From NCBI RefSeq assembly GCF_004023625.1, contig NZ_RPDJ01000031.1, forward strand, positions 104,851 through 168,850: a DNA stretch of 64,000 bases, given 5' to 3'. The stretch's first letter is position 1. Every line of letters begins with the position of its first letter. Both the position numbers and the translations under genes were made by a program. The DNA comes from Streptomyces cavernae (GTDB lineage: Bacteria; Actinomycetota; Actinomycetes; Streptomycetales; Streptomycetaceae). The notes beneath the pieces are model-generated. The model was not told the DNA's origin. It ran no database searches and saw nothing but the letters and a program-made list of their open reading frames with translations. Shown piece after piece: positions 34,201 to 42,400 of this stretch.

Positions 34201-34226
34201 TCCACCCCCCTCTAAAGAGGGGTGGA
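34201..34226. terminator. Hairpin closing the iteron region
   Basis: TCCACCCC..TCT pairs with AGAGGGGTGGA (two bulged C residues, 2-nt loop). It can terminate the helicase transcript, or form part of the origin given its place right after the last iteron. Confidence 0.55.
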
Positions 34227-34295
34227 ACGTGAGCGCACCCCACCTCACCCATCCCTGCACGTCCCATAAGTCACACCCGAAGGAGGACCAGCAGC

Positions 34296-34670
34296 ATGAC
34301 CGAACGCACCCTCACCCCCGGCACATCCGCCCCACTCGGCGACGACATCCGCGACCACGGATACGCCATCTTCCAAACCCGCGTGGAGCGAATCCCCCGG
34401 CTCATCAAGGGCCTCCCCTGCCAGGAGCCAGACGGCTGCACCAGGCCCGCGACCCTTGCGACTCTCGCCGTCGACGCGGCCACCGAAGACGACACCGGAC
34501 TCGGCCTGCACTTCGTCAAGAACCCCAACGGTGACCCGCTGTGCATCGTGGTCTGCGACAAGCACCGCCACCAAGCCAGCCACGACCTCTACTTCGCGTT
34601 GACGGAACGCCTTCGACCCGACGGCATCCGCGCCTACGACGCGCCCGGCCGGCACCTCAACTGGCTCTAA
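34296..34670 (+). CDS. Hypothetical protein with Cys/His pairs
   Basis: 124 aa, good RBS (GAAGGAGG). Contains CQEPDGCTRPATLATLAVDA near residue 47 and CIVVCDKHRHQASHDLYFALTERL near 90: two Cys pairs and several His that could bind zinc. Family not recognised. A terminator hairpin follows 16 bp after the stop. Confidence 0.65.
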   Translation: MTERTLTPGTSAPLGDDIRDHGYAIFQTRVERIPRLIKGLPCQEPDGCTRPATLATLAVDAATEDDTGLGLHFVKNPNGDPLCIVVCDKHRHQASHDLYFALTERLRPDGIRAYDAPGRHLNWL

Positions 34671-34685
34671 CCCGCACACACAAAC

Positions 34686-34712
34686 GGCCGGCCCGCGGGA
34701 ACCGGGCCGGCC
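34686..34712. terminator. Terminator
   Basis: GGCCGGCCCG (34686-34695) and CGGGCCGGCC (34703-34712), perfect 10-bp stem, 7-nt loop, just past the gene ending at 34670. Confidence 0.75.
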
Positions 34713-34817
34713 ACCCACCAGCATCCCGCGACCTTTTCCCGACCGAGCAAAGTCCCAGCTCAGGCCATTTCTACTGGCGCTAGTAGAAACGGCCCGCCCC
34801 GAAGGAGTCCGCCATCC

Positions 34818-35030
34818 ATGAACGTCAACGACATCGTCCAGCAGCGCATAGAGGCCGCCCGCCGTAAGGCCGAGGCCGACCGCAAGCGCCGCGAGGAACT
34901 CGCCCGCGCACGGGCCAAGGGCGTGACCAAGCGGCACGCCACCAAACTCCGCCGGCTCGCCGAGAAGGGCTTCGCCCTCGCCCCCACCCTCGACCTCAGC
35001 AACGAATCAACCGCCGCATCAAGCGCATAA
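34818..35030 (+). CDS. Small basic coiled-coil protein
   Basis: 70 aa. Residues 8-45 form one long charged helix (EAARRKAEADRKRREELARA), followed by a Ser/Thr/Ala-rich tail. RBS GAAGGAG at 34800. Unknown function; nucleic-acid binding is possible from charge alone. Confidence 0.6.
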   Translation: MNVNDIVQQRIEAARRKAEADRKRREELARARAKGVTKRHATKLRRLAEKGFALAPTLDLSNESTAASSA

Positions 35031-35083
35031 CAACACAAACAGGGCCGCCCGTAGACAGGCGCCCACCACCGAAAGGACCAGCC

Positions 35084-35605
35084 ATGACCGCGACCACCCT
35101 CAACATCGGAATCATCCGCGCAGGCTCACCCGCCCTGAACATCAACCTCGTACCGACGCACCTGCCCGCCGACGTGCGAGCCGCGTTCGAGCACCTCGCC
35201 AAATCCCGCAGCGACCTCGCCGACGCCGAACGCGCCCTGGGCGGGGTCCACGGCGACGCCTGGCACGACGCCAACACCCGAGTCGAGACGGCCCGCGCCG
35301 CCGCCGACCAAGCCATGACGGACTTCGCCGCACTCGGCGCCGCCTCCTCGACAGCCATCAAGGACTCGGCGAACGCCGCGTTCAACGGCTGCATCGAACG
35401 AGCCAGCGGCCACCTGCAGGCCGCCCTCGACGAGCTCGCCGAAGCCAGCCAGGCCGCCGCGCTCTTCCACTCGGTGACGCCCGGAAGGCCCGTCATCCAC
35501 ACGGACACCCGGCGCGCCAACGAGGCGCCGGTGAAGCAGGCGATCGGCATGGCCCGCGGGTACATCAACGACGCCCGCGGCTTCGTGCCCGACAGCGTCG
35601 ACTGA
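35084..35605 (+). CDS. Hypothetical helical protein
   Basis: 173 aa, RBS GAAAGGA. After a short hydrophobic N-terminus the protein is an Ala/Asp-rich helical bundle (VRAAFEHLAKSRSDLADAERAL). The C-terminus has the pattern HTDTRRANEAPVKQAIGMARG. No family recognised. Confidence 0.65.
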   Translation: MTATTLNIGIIRAGSPALNINLVPTHLPADVRAAFEHLAKSRSDLADAERALGGVHGDAWHDANTRVETARAAADQAMTDFAALGAASSTAIKDSANAAFNGCIERASGHLQAALDELAEASQAAALFHSVTPGRPVIHTDTRRANEAPVKQAIGMARGYINDARGFVPDSVD

Positions 35606-35619
35606 GGGAGGGCTGGGCG

Positions 35620-35934
35620 ATGGTGAAGGTCAGTGCGGAGAAGAAGGCTGAGGGTGCGCGCTGGCTCGCTCAGGGCAAGTCTGCCGACTGGGTTGGCCAG
35701 TGGTGCGGGGTCACGGCCGGGACGGTTCGGGCATGGCGCCGTAATGACCCGGCGTTCCGTGAGGTGTACGAGCAGGAGCTCGGCGGGTTGCGGGGGCAGG
35801 GTCTGCTGGCTGTGGCGGAGGGGCGTGCTGTTCCGCCGGCGCGGCTCCGCAGGAAGCCGGGGGCGACCACCCTCGAGGCGTTGCAGGACCAGGCGTTGGA
35901 GATCGGACGAAGGGAGGCCCGTCGTGGCCGATGA
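35620..35934 (+). CDS. Small HTH protein
   Basis: 104 aa, start ATG 35620 with GGGAGGG upstream. Homeodomain-like HTH at residues 8-40: EGARWLAQGKSADWVGQWCG then AGTVRAWRRNDPAFREVYEQ, as in phage terminase small subunits and Trp-repressor-like proteins. No large terminase exists nearby, so packaging is unlikely. The stop overlaps the next gene by 11 bp. Confidence 0.65.
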   Translation: MVKVSAEKKAEGARWLAQGKSADWVGQWCGVTAGTVRAWRRNDPAFREVYEQELGGLRGQGLLAVAEGRAVPPARLRRKPGATTLEALQDQALEIGRREARRGR

Positions 35935-36175
35935 AACGTGGGCGGAGCGGTTGGCCGCTAGGGCGGCGGGCGACCAGGCGGCCGAGGGGGCGGAGCCGGT
36001 GGGCCGTTCGGGGTCTGCGTGGGCGCGTGTGGCGGTTGATCGGGCGCGGGGTGTGGATCCGGCTGCGGAGGATGTGGCGGCCGTGCAGCGGGGTGCGCGG
36101 CGGCCGAGGACGGCGTTCGAGCGGCGCATCCTCGAGCGGATGGGCTACACGAACGACGGCCCGGACGCCGCCTGA
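35924..36175 (+). CDS. Hypothetical basic protein
   Basis: 83 aa from a GTG at 35924, inside the end of the previous gene, with GGGAGG upstream. Ala/Gly/Arg-rich, ending in FERRILERMGYTNDGPDAA. No family recognised; real on the basis of overlap, RBS and codon position bias. Confidence 0.55.
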   Translation: MADETWAERLAARAAGDQAAEGAEPVGRSGSAWARVAVDRARGVDPAAEDVAAVQRGARRPRTAFERRILERMGYTNDGPDAA

Positions 36176-36257
36176 CCATCCCGCCCGAGCGCCCGGCCGC
36201 AACCGCACGGTGGCCGGGCGCCGGCATGCCCGGAGCCAGTAGGCGCGAGCGCGGACG

Positions 36258-36605
36258 CTAGTCCTCCACCTCGGCGTCGAGAGACAGGGCGCGAAGAACA
36301 TCGGCGGATGACACCTTGTCGCCGCGGTCGTGACTTTCGGCGAGGGTCACGAAGGCCATGGCGAAGGCCGCCGCCATCCGTTCGATAGCGGGAGGGAGTT
36401 CTCGGGCCACGAGTGCCGCTACGTCATGCGCCGTTGATTCCGCCGGGATCTCAAGCGTGGGCATCATCTCGGTGAGGAGCTGACCGATGACGTCCTCCGA
36501 CGACTCCGGAGTTTCGTCCTCGGCGTCGTCTCGAATGAGCCGCCGTCTCTCCATGGCCTCCGTCAGGACGGCAATCACCCGCTGCGTGACCTCTCGCTGC
36601 TCCAT
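36258..36605 (-). CDS. Hypothetical acidic protein
   Basis: 115 aa, mostly helical and strongly acidic (DDAEDETPESSEDVIGQLLTEMM). It stands alone on the minus strand between rightward genes and could be a small regulator or anti-restriction-type DNA mimic; the last is speculation from charge. Confidence 0.55.
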   Translation of the reverse strand: MEQREVTQRVIAVLTEAMERRRLIRDDAEDETPESSEDVIGQLLTEMMPTLEIPAESTAHDVAALVARELPPAIERMAAAFAMAFVTLAESHDRGDKVSSADVLRALSLDAEVED

Positions 36606-36694
36606 GTGGGGAGCGTAGCTGCCGCGGCGGCACCGGTCGGCCGTATGGGTGACCTGCGGTGGCGGCCCGGCGGCGCGGCCCTCACGCTGGGGTC

Positions 36695-36985
36695 ATGGAT
36701 ATGTACACGACTGACGCGATCCCCGATAGGGACGCCAAGCCCATCAAGACGGCCTGGCTCGTGTCGGTGTCGACGACCGGCGCAGTTGAAGGCGCGCTGC
36801 ACGCTCTCGAGCAGGAGGCGACCCGGCAGAAGGCGGACGCGGTCGTCGGTGTCCGCGTAGCCGTTACCGAGATCTGCTACCCCGACTCCTCCGGGAGGTA
36901 CACCCAGGGGCATGTCCGGTATGCGGTCTACGGGACTGCCGTGAAGCTCGAGCCAGCCCCGCGGCCGAAGTTCGCTATGGGTTGA
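36695..36985 (+). CDS. Small protein with YbjQ-like segment
   Basis: 96 aa from the ATG at 36695. The core ATRQKADAVVGVRVAVTEI recalls the GADAVVGVR strand of the YbjQ/UPF0145 fold, followed by a beta-rich VRYAVYGTAVKL. Relation is distant. Cytoplasmic. Confidence 0.5.
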   Translation: MDMYTTDAIPDRDAKPIKTAWLVSVSTTGAVEGALHALEQEATRQKADAVVGVRVAVTEICYPDSSGRYTQGHVRYAVYGTAVKLEPAPRPKFAMG

Positions 36986-37092
36986 TGGCGGCACTCCACA
37001 CTCCCGAGAGTCTGGGTCCCTAGGGATCCTTTCTGGCTCCTGATAATCTTTATTCTCTGGAGCGAGAGCGGGCCTGTATCGAGGGGGAGTTC

Positions 37093-38130
37093 GTGACTGA
37101 CATTGAGAGGCGAGAGGAGTCAGCCGCGCCCACTGTCTGGCAGTTGTCGCCGGAGGCTCAGGATGCGCTCGCCGCCGGCCGTGCTGACTCCACCCGCCGG
37201 GCCTACGCCGAGGACCGCAAGGCGTACCTCGCGTGGTGCGCCGAGCGTGGCGAGCAGCCGCTGCCCGCGACGCAGAACCTGCTCGTCGAGTACGTCACGC
37301 ACCTGACGCTCACCCCGCGCCCGCGCACCGGTCGCCCGTCGGCGCCGAGCTCCCTCGAGCGGATGCTGTCCGCCATTACGACCATGCACGCCGAACTCAG
37401 CCTGCCGAAGCCGGAGACAAAGGGCGCTCGCACGGTCATCGCCGGGTACAAGCACCGGCTGGCCATTGACAAGAAGCCCGGCGGACGGCAGAGGCGAGCC
37501 GAGGCTGCGCTGCCGCCTGCCTTGCAGAAGATGCTGGCAGTGCTCGACCGGGGCACTCTCATCGGCAAGCGTGACGCCGCCATGCTGCTGCTCGGCTACG
37601 CCGGAGCGACGCGGTCCTCGGAACTCGTCGGCCTCGACATTGACAGCCCCGTCGAGTGCGACGAGGGCTTCATGGTGCAGATTTACCGGGTGAAGATGAA
37701 GGCGTTCACCGACACGGCAGTGCCCTACGGCAAGAACCCGGCAACCTGCCCCGTGCGCGCCCTCCGCAGCCTGATCACCGCCATGCGGGAGGCGGGCCGA
37801 ACCGAGGGCCCCCTGTTCGTCCGCATCGACCGGCACGGCCGGATCGCCCCGCCGATGATGCGGCACGGCAAGCCGATCGGTGACCCGTCCGGTCGGCTCA
37901 CCCCCGACGCCGCCTCGGACGTCATCGAGCGCCTGGCAGACGCGGCCGGGCTAACGGGTCGCTGGCGCGGCCATTCACTGCGCCGCGGGTTCGCCACTGC
38001 GGCCGTGCGTGGCGGCGCAACGATGGTTCGCACCGCGCGGCAGGGCGGATGGGCGGACAACTCGCCGTCCCTGGCCCGCTACTACGACGAGGGTGATCCA
38101 TGGGAGGACAACCCCGTCATGGGGCTGTAG
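37093..38130 (+). CDS. Second tyrosine recombinase (XerC/D-like)
   Basis: 345 aa from a GTG at 37093 (GAGGGGG upstream). Core-binding domain at residues ~25-110 (STRRAYAEDRKAYLAWCAERG). Catalytic Arg in GYAGATRSSELVGLDI, His-x-x-Arg in GHSLRRGFATAA, Trp in the second His position (QGGWADNS), Tyr in LARYYDEGD: complete. It is far from both att sites and is clearly different from the integrase, so resolving element multimers or acting on another site is more likely than integration. Confidence 0.88.
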   Translation: MTDIERREESAAPTVWQLSPEAQDALAAGRADSTRRAYAEDRKAYLAWCAERGEQPLPATQNLLVEYVTHLTLTPRPRTGRPSAPSSLERMLSAITTMHAELSLPKPETKGARTVIAGYKHRLAIDKKPGGRQRRAEAALPPALQKMLAVLDRGTLIGKRDAAMLLLGYAGATRSSELVGLDIDSPVECDEGFMVQIYRVKMKAFTDTAVPYGKNPATCPVRALRSLITAMREAGRTEGPLFVRIDRHGRIAPPMMRHGKPIGDPSGRLTPDAASDVIERLADAAGLTGRWRGHSLRRGFATAAVRGGATMVRTARQGGWADNSPSLARYYDEGDPWEDNPVMGL

Positions 38131-38161
38131 CAGGCGCGCGCCGCACCCGGGTAACGCGGAG

Positions 38162-38671
38162 CTACGGCTGATGTTCATCCGCAACCTGGTTAAGGAGTAG
38201 ATCCATCCTCGGCTTCAGTGACGCAGGCGTCGAAAAGGATCCGGTAAGCCTTCGATCTTTGCGCTGCAATTGCTCGCGGAATCTAGCCACTTGCCGGGCG
38301 CTACTGAGCTGAGGCTGCGGAACATCTTTGCTGCAGAAATAGATCGCCGCCCTTTTCCCTGCATCACGAAACTTGTCGATCTCGTGAACCGTCCCCGAGA
38401 CCGAGTCCTTGGTCGACCTCCCGATCCGCGTGTGGAACAGGCCGACGAGAACGTCACAGTCGTTGAGCAACTGCCTGTCGATCACATCCTGTGTGTCGGC
38501 ACGTGAATCCGGCCCCGCGTTGGTCTCCCAGCCGACAGGGAGCATGACGACCTTCCGGCGCGCGGAGTGAACGACGTTCCAGTGGTGAATGGCCTCCCTG
38601 ACGGCTTTGCGCGCCAGCAATACATCGCCAGGCGATGCAATGAACACACGGACCACGTTTGCTTGGAACAT
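38162..38671 (-). CDS. DUF4062-like (TIR-related) protein, possible defence gene
   Basis: 169 aa. The first strand and helix VRVFIASPGDVLLARKAVREAI, then VMLPVGWETNAGP, QDVIDRQLLNDCDVLVGLFHTRIG and SGTVHEIDKFRDAGKRAAIYF match the DUF4062 fold, a Rossmannoid domain related to TIR and often the N-terminal sensor or effector of NTPase defence proteins. Here it stands alone, without the usual STAND ATPase. The DNA is visibly less GC-rich than its neighbours, suggesting separate acquisition. It is convergent with the recombinase gene. Confidence 0.72.
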   Translation of the reverse strand: MFQANVVRVFIASPGDVLLARKAVREAIHHWNVVHSARRKVVMLPVGWETNAGPDSRADTQDVIDRQLLNDCDVLVGLFHTRIGRSTKDSVSGTVHEIDKFRDAGKRAAIYFCSKDVPQPQLSSARQVARFREQLQRKDRRLTGSFSTPASLKPRMDLLLNQVADEHQP

Positions 38672-38753
38672 GAACCGAGTCTGCCCGTGGCCGATCTCGG
38701 GTCGCGATTCTTGCTACGCCATCGGGGCACGCCGCTCTGCCCGAAGCGGACTT

Positions 38754-39032
38754 TCAGCCCACACGCCACGGATGGCTGCGTCCAGCGTCGTCGACTGCGC
38801 AACCGAGGAGCAGGGCCGCCTCGTCCCCGTCGAGCGCCAGGGCCGCGCACAGAGCGTTCGCAACGAGCAGGGACGGGCAGCGTGCCGAGTCCTCCAGCTT
38901 GCTGACGTAGGGCCGCCGCACGCCGGCCGCCGCGGCGAGCGCCGACTGAGACAGCCCGGCGCGTTCCCGGGCCTGGCGCAGCATGCTGCCGAGTCCCTGC
39001 GGCGGTATGCGCCGCTCCCGGATCATCACCAT
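38754..39032 (-). CDS. XRE-family HTH regulator
   Basis: 92 aa from the ATG at 39032, 5 nt after GGGGG; a GTG 12 bp upstream is an alternative. HTH: GSMLRQARERAGLSQSALAA, VRRPYVSKLEDSARCPSL. It is divergent from the small XRE gene that leads the tape-measure operon and is a likely controller of it. Confidence 0.8.
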   Translation of the reverse strand: MVMIRERRIPPQGLGSMLRQARERAGLSQSALAAAAGVRRPYVSKLEDSARCPSLLVANALCAALALDGDEAALLLGCAVDDAGRSHPWRVG

Positions 39033-39262
39033 CACAACCCCCACGGGTAACGAATCAAAGGCGTTATCCCTAGTGCCGCCTTCACATCTATGGCCACACC
39101 CCGAGTTTTGGATCTACACTCCACATAGCCGGACACGGTCGGCAGGCACGGGTCGGAGACCCACAGGCACGGCGGGCGGGACGCCCGCAGGCTCGAGCAG
39201 GACGCTCACCAGATCGCCCAGGTAGGGCACGCACCTTCACGCCGCTACCTGGGAGCCGCTCA
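39033..39262. promoter_or_regulatory. Divergent control region for the tape-measure operon
   Basis: 230 bp between two divergent XRE genes. Holds a 7-bp hairpin (GCGGGCG 39172-39178, CGCCCGC 39182-39188), repeated CAGGCACGG words (39143, 39164) and an outlying CTTCACG at 39235. An A/T-richer stretch near 39095-39125 could be the promoter. Confidence 0.45.
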
Positions 39263-39484
39263 GTGGCTGTCCTCTTCAACGGTCCACGCATGCGCGATCA
39301 GCGCCGCCTCGCCGGCCTGTCCGCCGCCGAGCTCGCCGCCCGCATCGGCCGCACCACCTGGTGCGTGTACGGCATCGAGACGGGCCGCATGCAGCCCTCC
39401 CTCGCCGTTGCCGCCGCCGCAGCCGACGCCCTGGCGCTTCCCCTCGAGTCGCTGCTCCTCGACGACCTGAACGAGGCCGCCTGA
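39263..39484 (+). CDS. XRE-family HTH protein coupled to the tape-measure gene
   Basis: 73 aa from a GTG at 39263. HTH: QRRLAGLSAAELAARIGRTTWCVYGIETGRMQPSL. Its TGA overlaps the ATG of the tape-measure gene (TGATG), so every ribosome making the giant protein first makes this regulator. An autoregulated switch is plausible. Confidence 0.8.
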   Translation: MAVLFNGPRMRDQRRLAGLSAAELAARIGRTTWCVYGIETGRMQPSLAVAAAAADALALPLESLLLDDLNEAA

Positions 39485-42400
39485 TGGCCGGCGCCTTCCG
39501 CATCGCCGAGGGTTTCGTCGAGGTCACCGCGGATGAGTCGGGTTACGACCGGGCCATGCAGCGGCTGCGGTCGAAGAAGAACACCGCAACCATCACCCTC
39601 GACATCGACGACTCCACCGCCCTGGCGAAGCTGCGGGAGTTCGCCCGCCAGCAGGGCCGGATCGTCATCAAAGCGGGCATCGACGCCGAGCTGACGCAGA
39701 CGTCCATGCGCCGCGTACAAACCCAACTCGACCGCCTCACGCAGGACCGCATGGTCCGCATCCTGGCGACCGCGGACACCCGGGTTGCCGCGGATGAGAT
39801 CCGCAACCTGACCAACCGCCGCCGGGTCCGGATCGGTGTCGATGTCGACACCCGGGTTGCTGCGGACGACATCGCGAACCTGACACGCCGCCGCACGATG
39901 ACGGTGCAGGCGAACGCCGACGTGACGGCCGCTGCCGCACGGATCGCCACGCTCACCCGCGACCGCACCGTCGACGTGCGGATGAACGTCGACCGGTCCG
40001 CGATCAGCCTGCTGTCCAGCGTCGGCGGCGCGGCCGGAAGCGTCGGCATGCTCGGCTCCCGGTTCGCCGCCCTCGCCGGCGCCGCCCTCACCGCACTGCC
40101 CGCCGTCGCCAGCCTCGGCGCATCAGTCGCACAGATGGGGCCGGCGGCTGCCGTAGCAATCCCCGCGCTTGGCTCGCTGGCCACACTCGGCGCGACGCTC
40201 GCCGTCGGCATGCGCGGTGTCGGTGACGCCTTCAAGGCCGCGTCCGCCTCCAGCACCCAGACCGGCGCCTCCGTTGCCGCCACGGCCCGCGCGGTGGAGT
40301 CCGCGCGCATCAACGTCGCGCGTGCCGCCCGCTCTCTGCGGGAAGCGGAGGTGGATGCGGCCCGGCAGATCGCCGACGCTCAGCAGCGCGTCAAGGACTC
40401 CGCCGAGGACGTCCGCGACGCCGAAGTGCAGGCCGCTGCGGACCGCAAGGCCGCGCTGCGCCGGGTCGCCGACGCCGAGCGCGACTTGGCCGACGCGCAG
40501 GAGGACGCAACCCGGGCGCAGGAGGATTTGAACGAGGCGCGGAAGACGGCCGCCGACCAGCTCGAGGACCTCAACAACCGGCTCAAGAGTGCGGAGCTGG
40601 ACCAGCGGGACGCTGTCCTCGACGTCGCCGAGGCGGAGAAGGAACTGGCCACGCTCAAGGCCAAGGGCGCCGCCGCGAACGCAGGCGACCTCGCTCGAGC
40701 ACAGTTGGCCTACGACCGCGCCGTGCAGCGGCTGGCCGAGCAGCGGCTGGAGACGGAGCGGCTCACCGAGGAAACCGCGGCCGCGAACAAGGCCGGCGTT
40801 GAAGGCTCCGACACCGTGCGGGACGCGCACGACCGGGTGGCCGATGCGCAGCGCAACGTCGCCGACCGCGCCCAAGCCGTGCGGGATGCGCAGGCCGAGG
40901 CCGCGAACACCGCGAAGGAAGGCGCCGAAGCGGTCCGGGACGCGCAGGAGCGGCTTGCCCAGGCGCAGCAGGGTGTGGCCGACGCGCAGGTTGCCGCGTC
41001 CCGGCAGGTTCGTTCCGCGCAGGAAGCCCTGGCGGACGCGCAGCGGGCCGTGAACGCGGCCCAGACGCAGGGCGCGGCGCAGACGAACAAGTACGCGGAG
41101 GCGATGGCGAAGCTGTCGCCGAACGCACGCAGCTTCGTAGGTGCTGTGCGCGCCATGGGGCCGGCGTTCTCCGCGCTGCGGATGGAGGTACAGGACCGCC
41201 TGTTCCGCGGCATGGGCGCCTCGTTCACGCGGATGGCCACCGCGTCCCTGCCCGCGCTGCGCACGGGCCTGGTCGGCATGGCCGGGGTCCTGAACCGGAT
41301 GGGCACCGGCCTGATGGACACCTTCACTCGCCTCGCGAATCAGGGCCTGCTGAAGCGGATGTTCTCCGGGTTCACCGAGGGCATGCGCCCCCTGGAGCGG
41401 ATCCCCGGGCAGATGGGCGAAGCGTTCGTAAAGCTCAGCATTGCCGCCGCCCCGGCGTTCAAGCGGATCACGACCGCGGCCGGCGGGATCGCGGACCGGC
41501 TCAGCGAGAAGCTGAACAAGGCCTTCGAGTCGGGGCGCTTGGAGAAGGTCATCGACCAGGCCCTCGACATTGCTGTGCAGTTCGGGAAGCTGATCGGGGA
41601 CATCTTCGGCACGCTCGGCAACATCATGGGTGCCGCCGCGAAGGCGGGCGGGGATGCGCTCGGCGGGCTCGGCGCCGTGTTCAAAGAGCTCCGCCGGATC
41701 ACGGCGATGCCCGAGGTTCAGGCGGCGCTCACGTCGATCTTCAAGGCGCTCGCGGACATTGGGAAGCTGATCGCGGTCACCTTCGGCGCGGTCATCCAGG
41801 CCGTGTTGCCGCTGCTGGCCGCGCTTGCGCCGGTGGTGTCCGAGTTGGCGCAGAAGTTCGCGCCGGTCCTCGTGCGGCTCGCCGAGACTCTCGGTGCCGC
41901 GCTGATGCCGATCATCGAGGCGCTGCTGCCCGTGGTCGATGAGATCGGCACCGTGCTGGTCGGCCTCGTCGACATGATCATGCCGTTGTTGCAGCCGATC
42001 GGGAACCTGATCGCGGTCATCGTGAAGGCACTCGCCCCGGTGATCACAGTGGTGGGGGCGAACCTCAAGACGCTTATCGGCGCTCTTGTGACCGGGCTGG
42101 TGCCGGTCATCAACGCGCTGATCCCGGCCATCGGCATGTTCGGGCAGCTGTTCGCTGCGCTCGCGCCGATGTTCCCGCAGATCATGCAGGCGCTGGTGCC
42201 GCTCATGCCTCCGCTGGCGCAGCTCACGGTGTCCCTGCTGAAACTGGCCATGGGAGTTATCACTCCGCTGCTGCCGCTGGTCATCCGTCTCGCGGGGCTG
42301 TTCACCGGCATGTTGACGACTGCGATCACTGATCTTGTACCGGCGATCAACACCGCCATCGGCGGGATCACGAAGTTCGTCGACAAGGTCACCCAGGCCG

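Noticed and set aside
35620..35934. Terminase small subunit
   Set aside because: HTH resembles that class but there is no large terminase, portal or packaging region.
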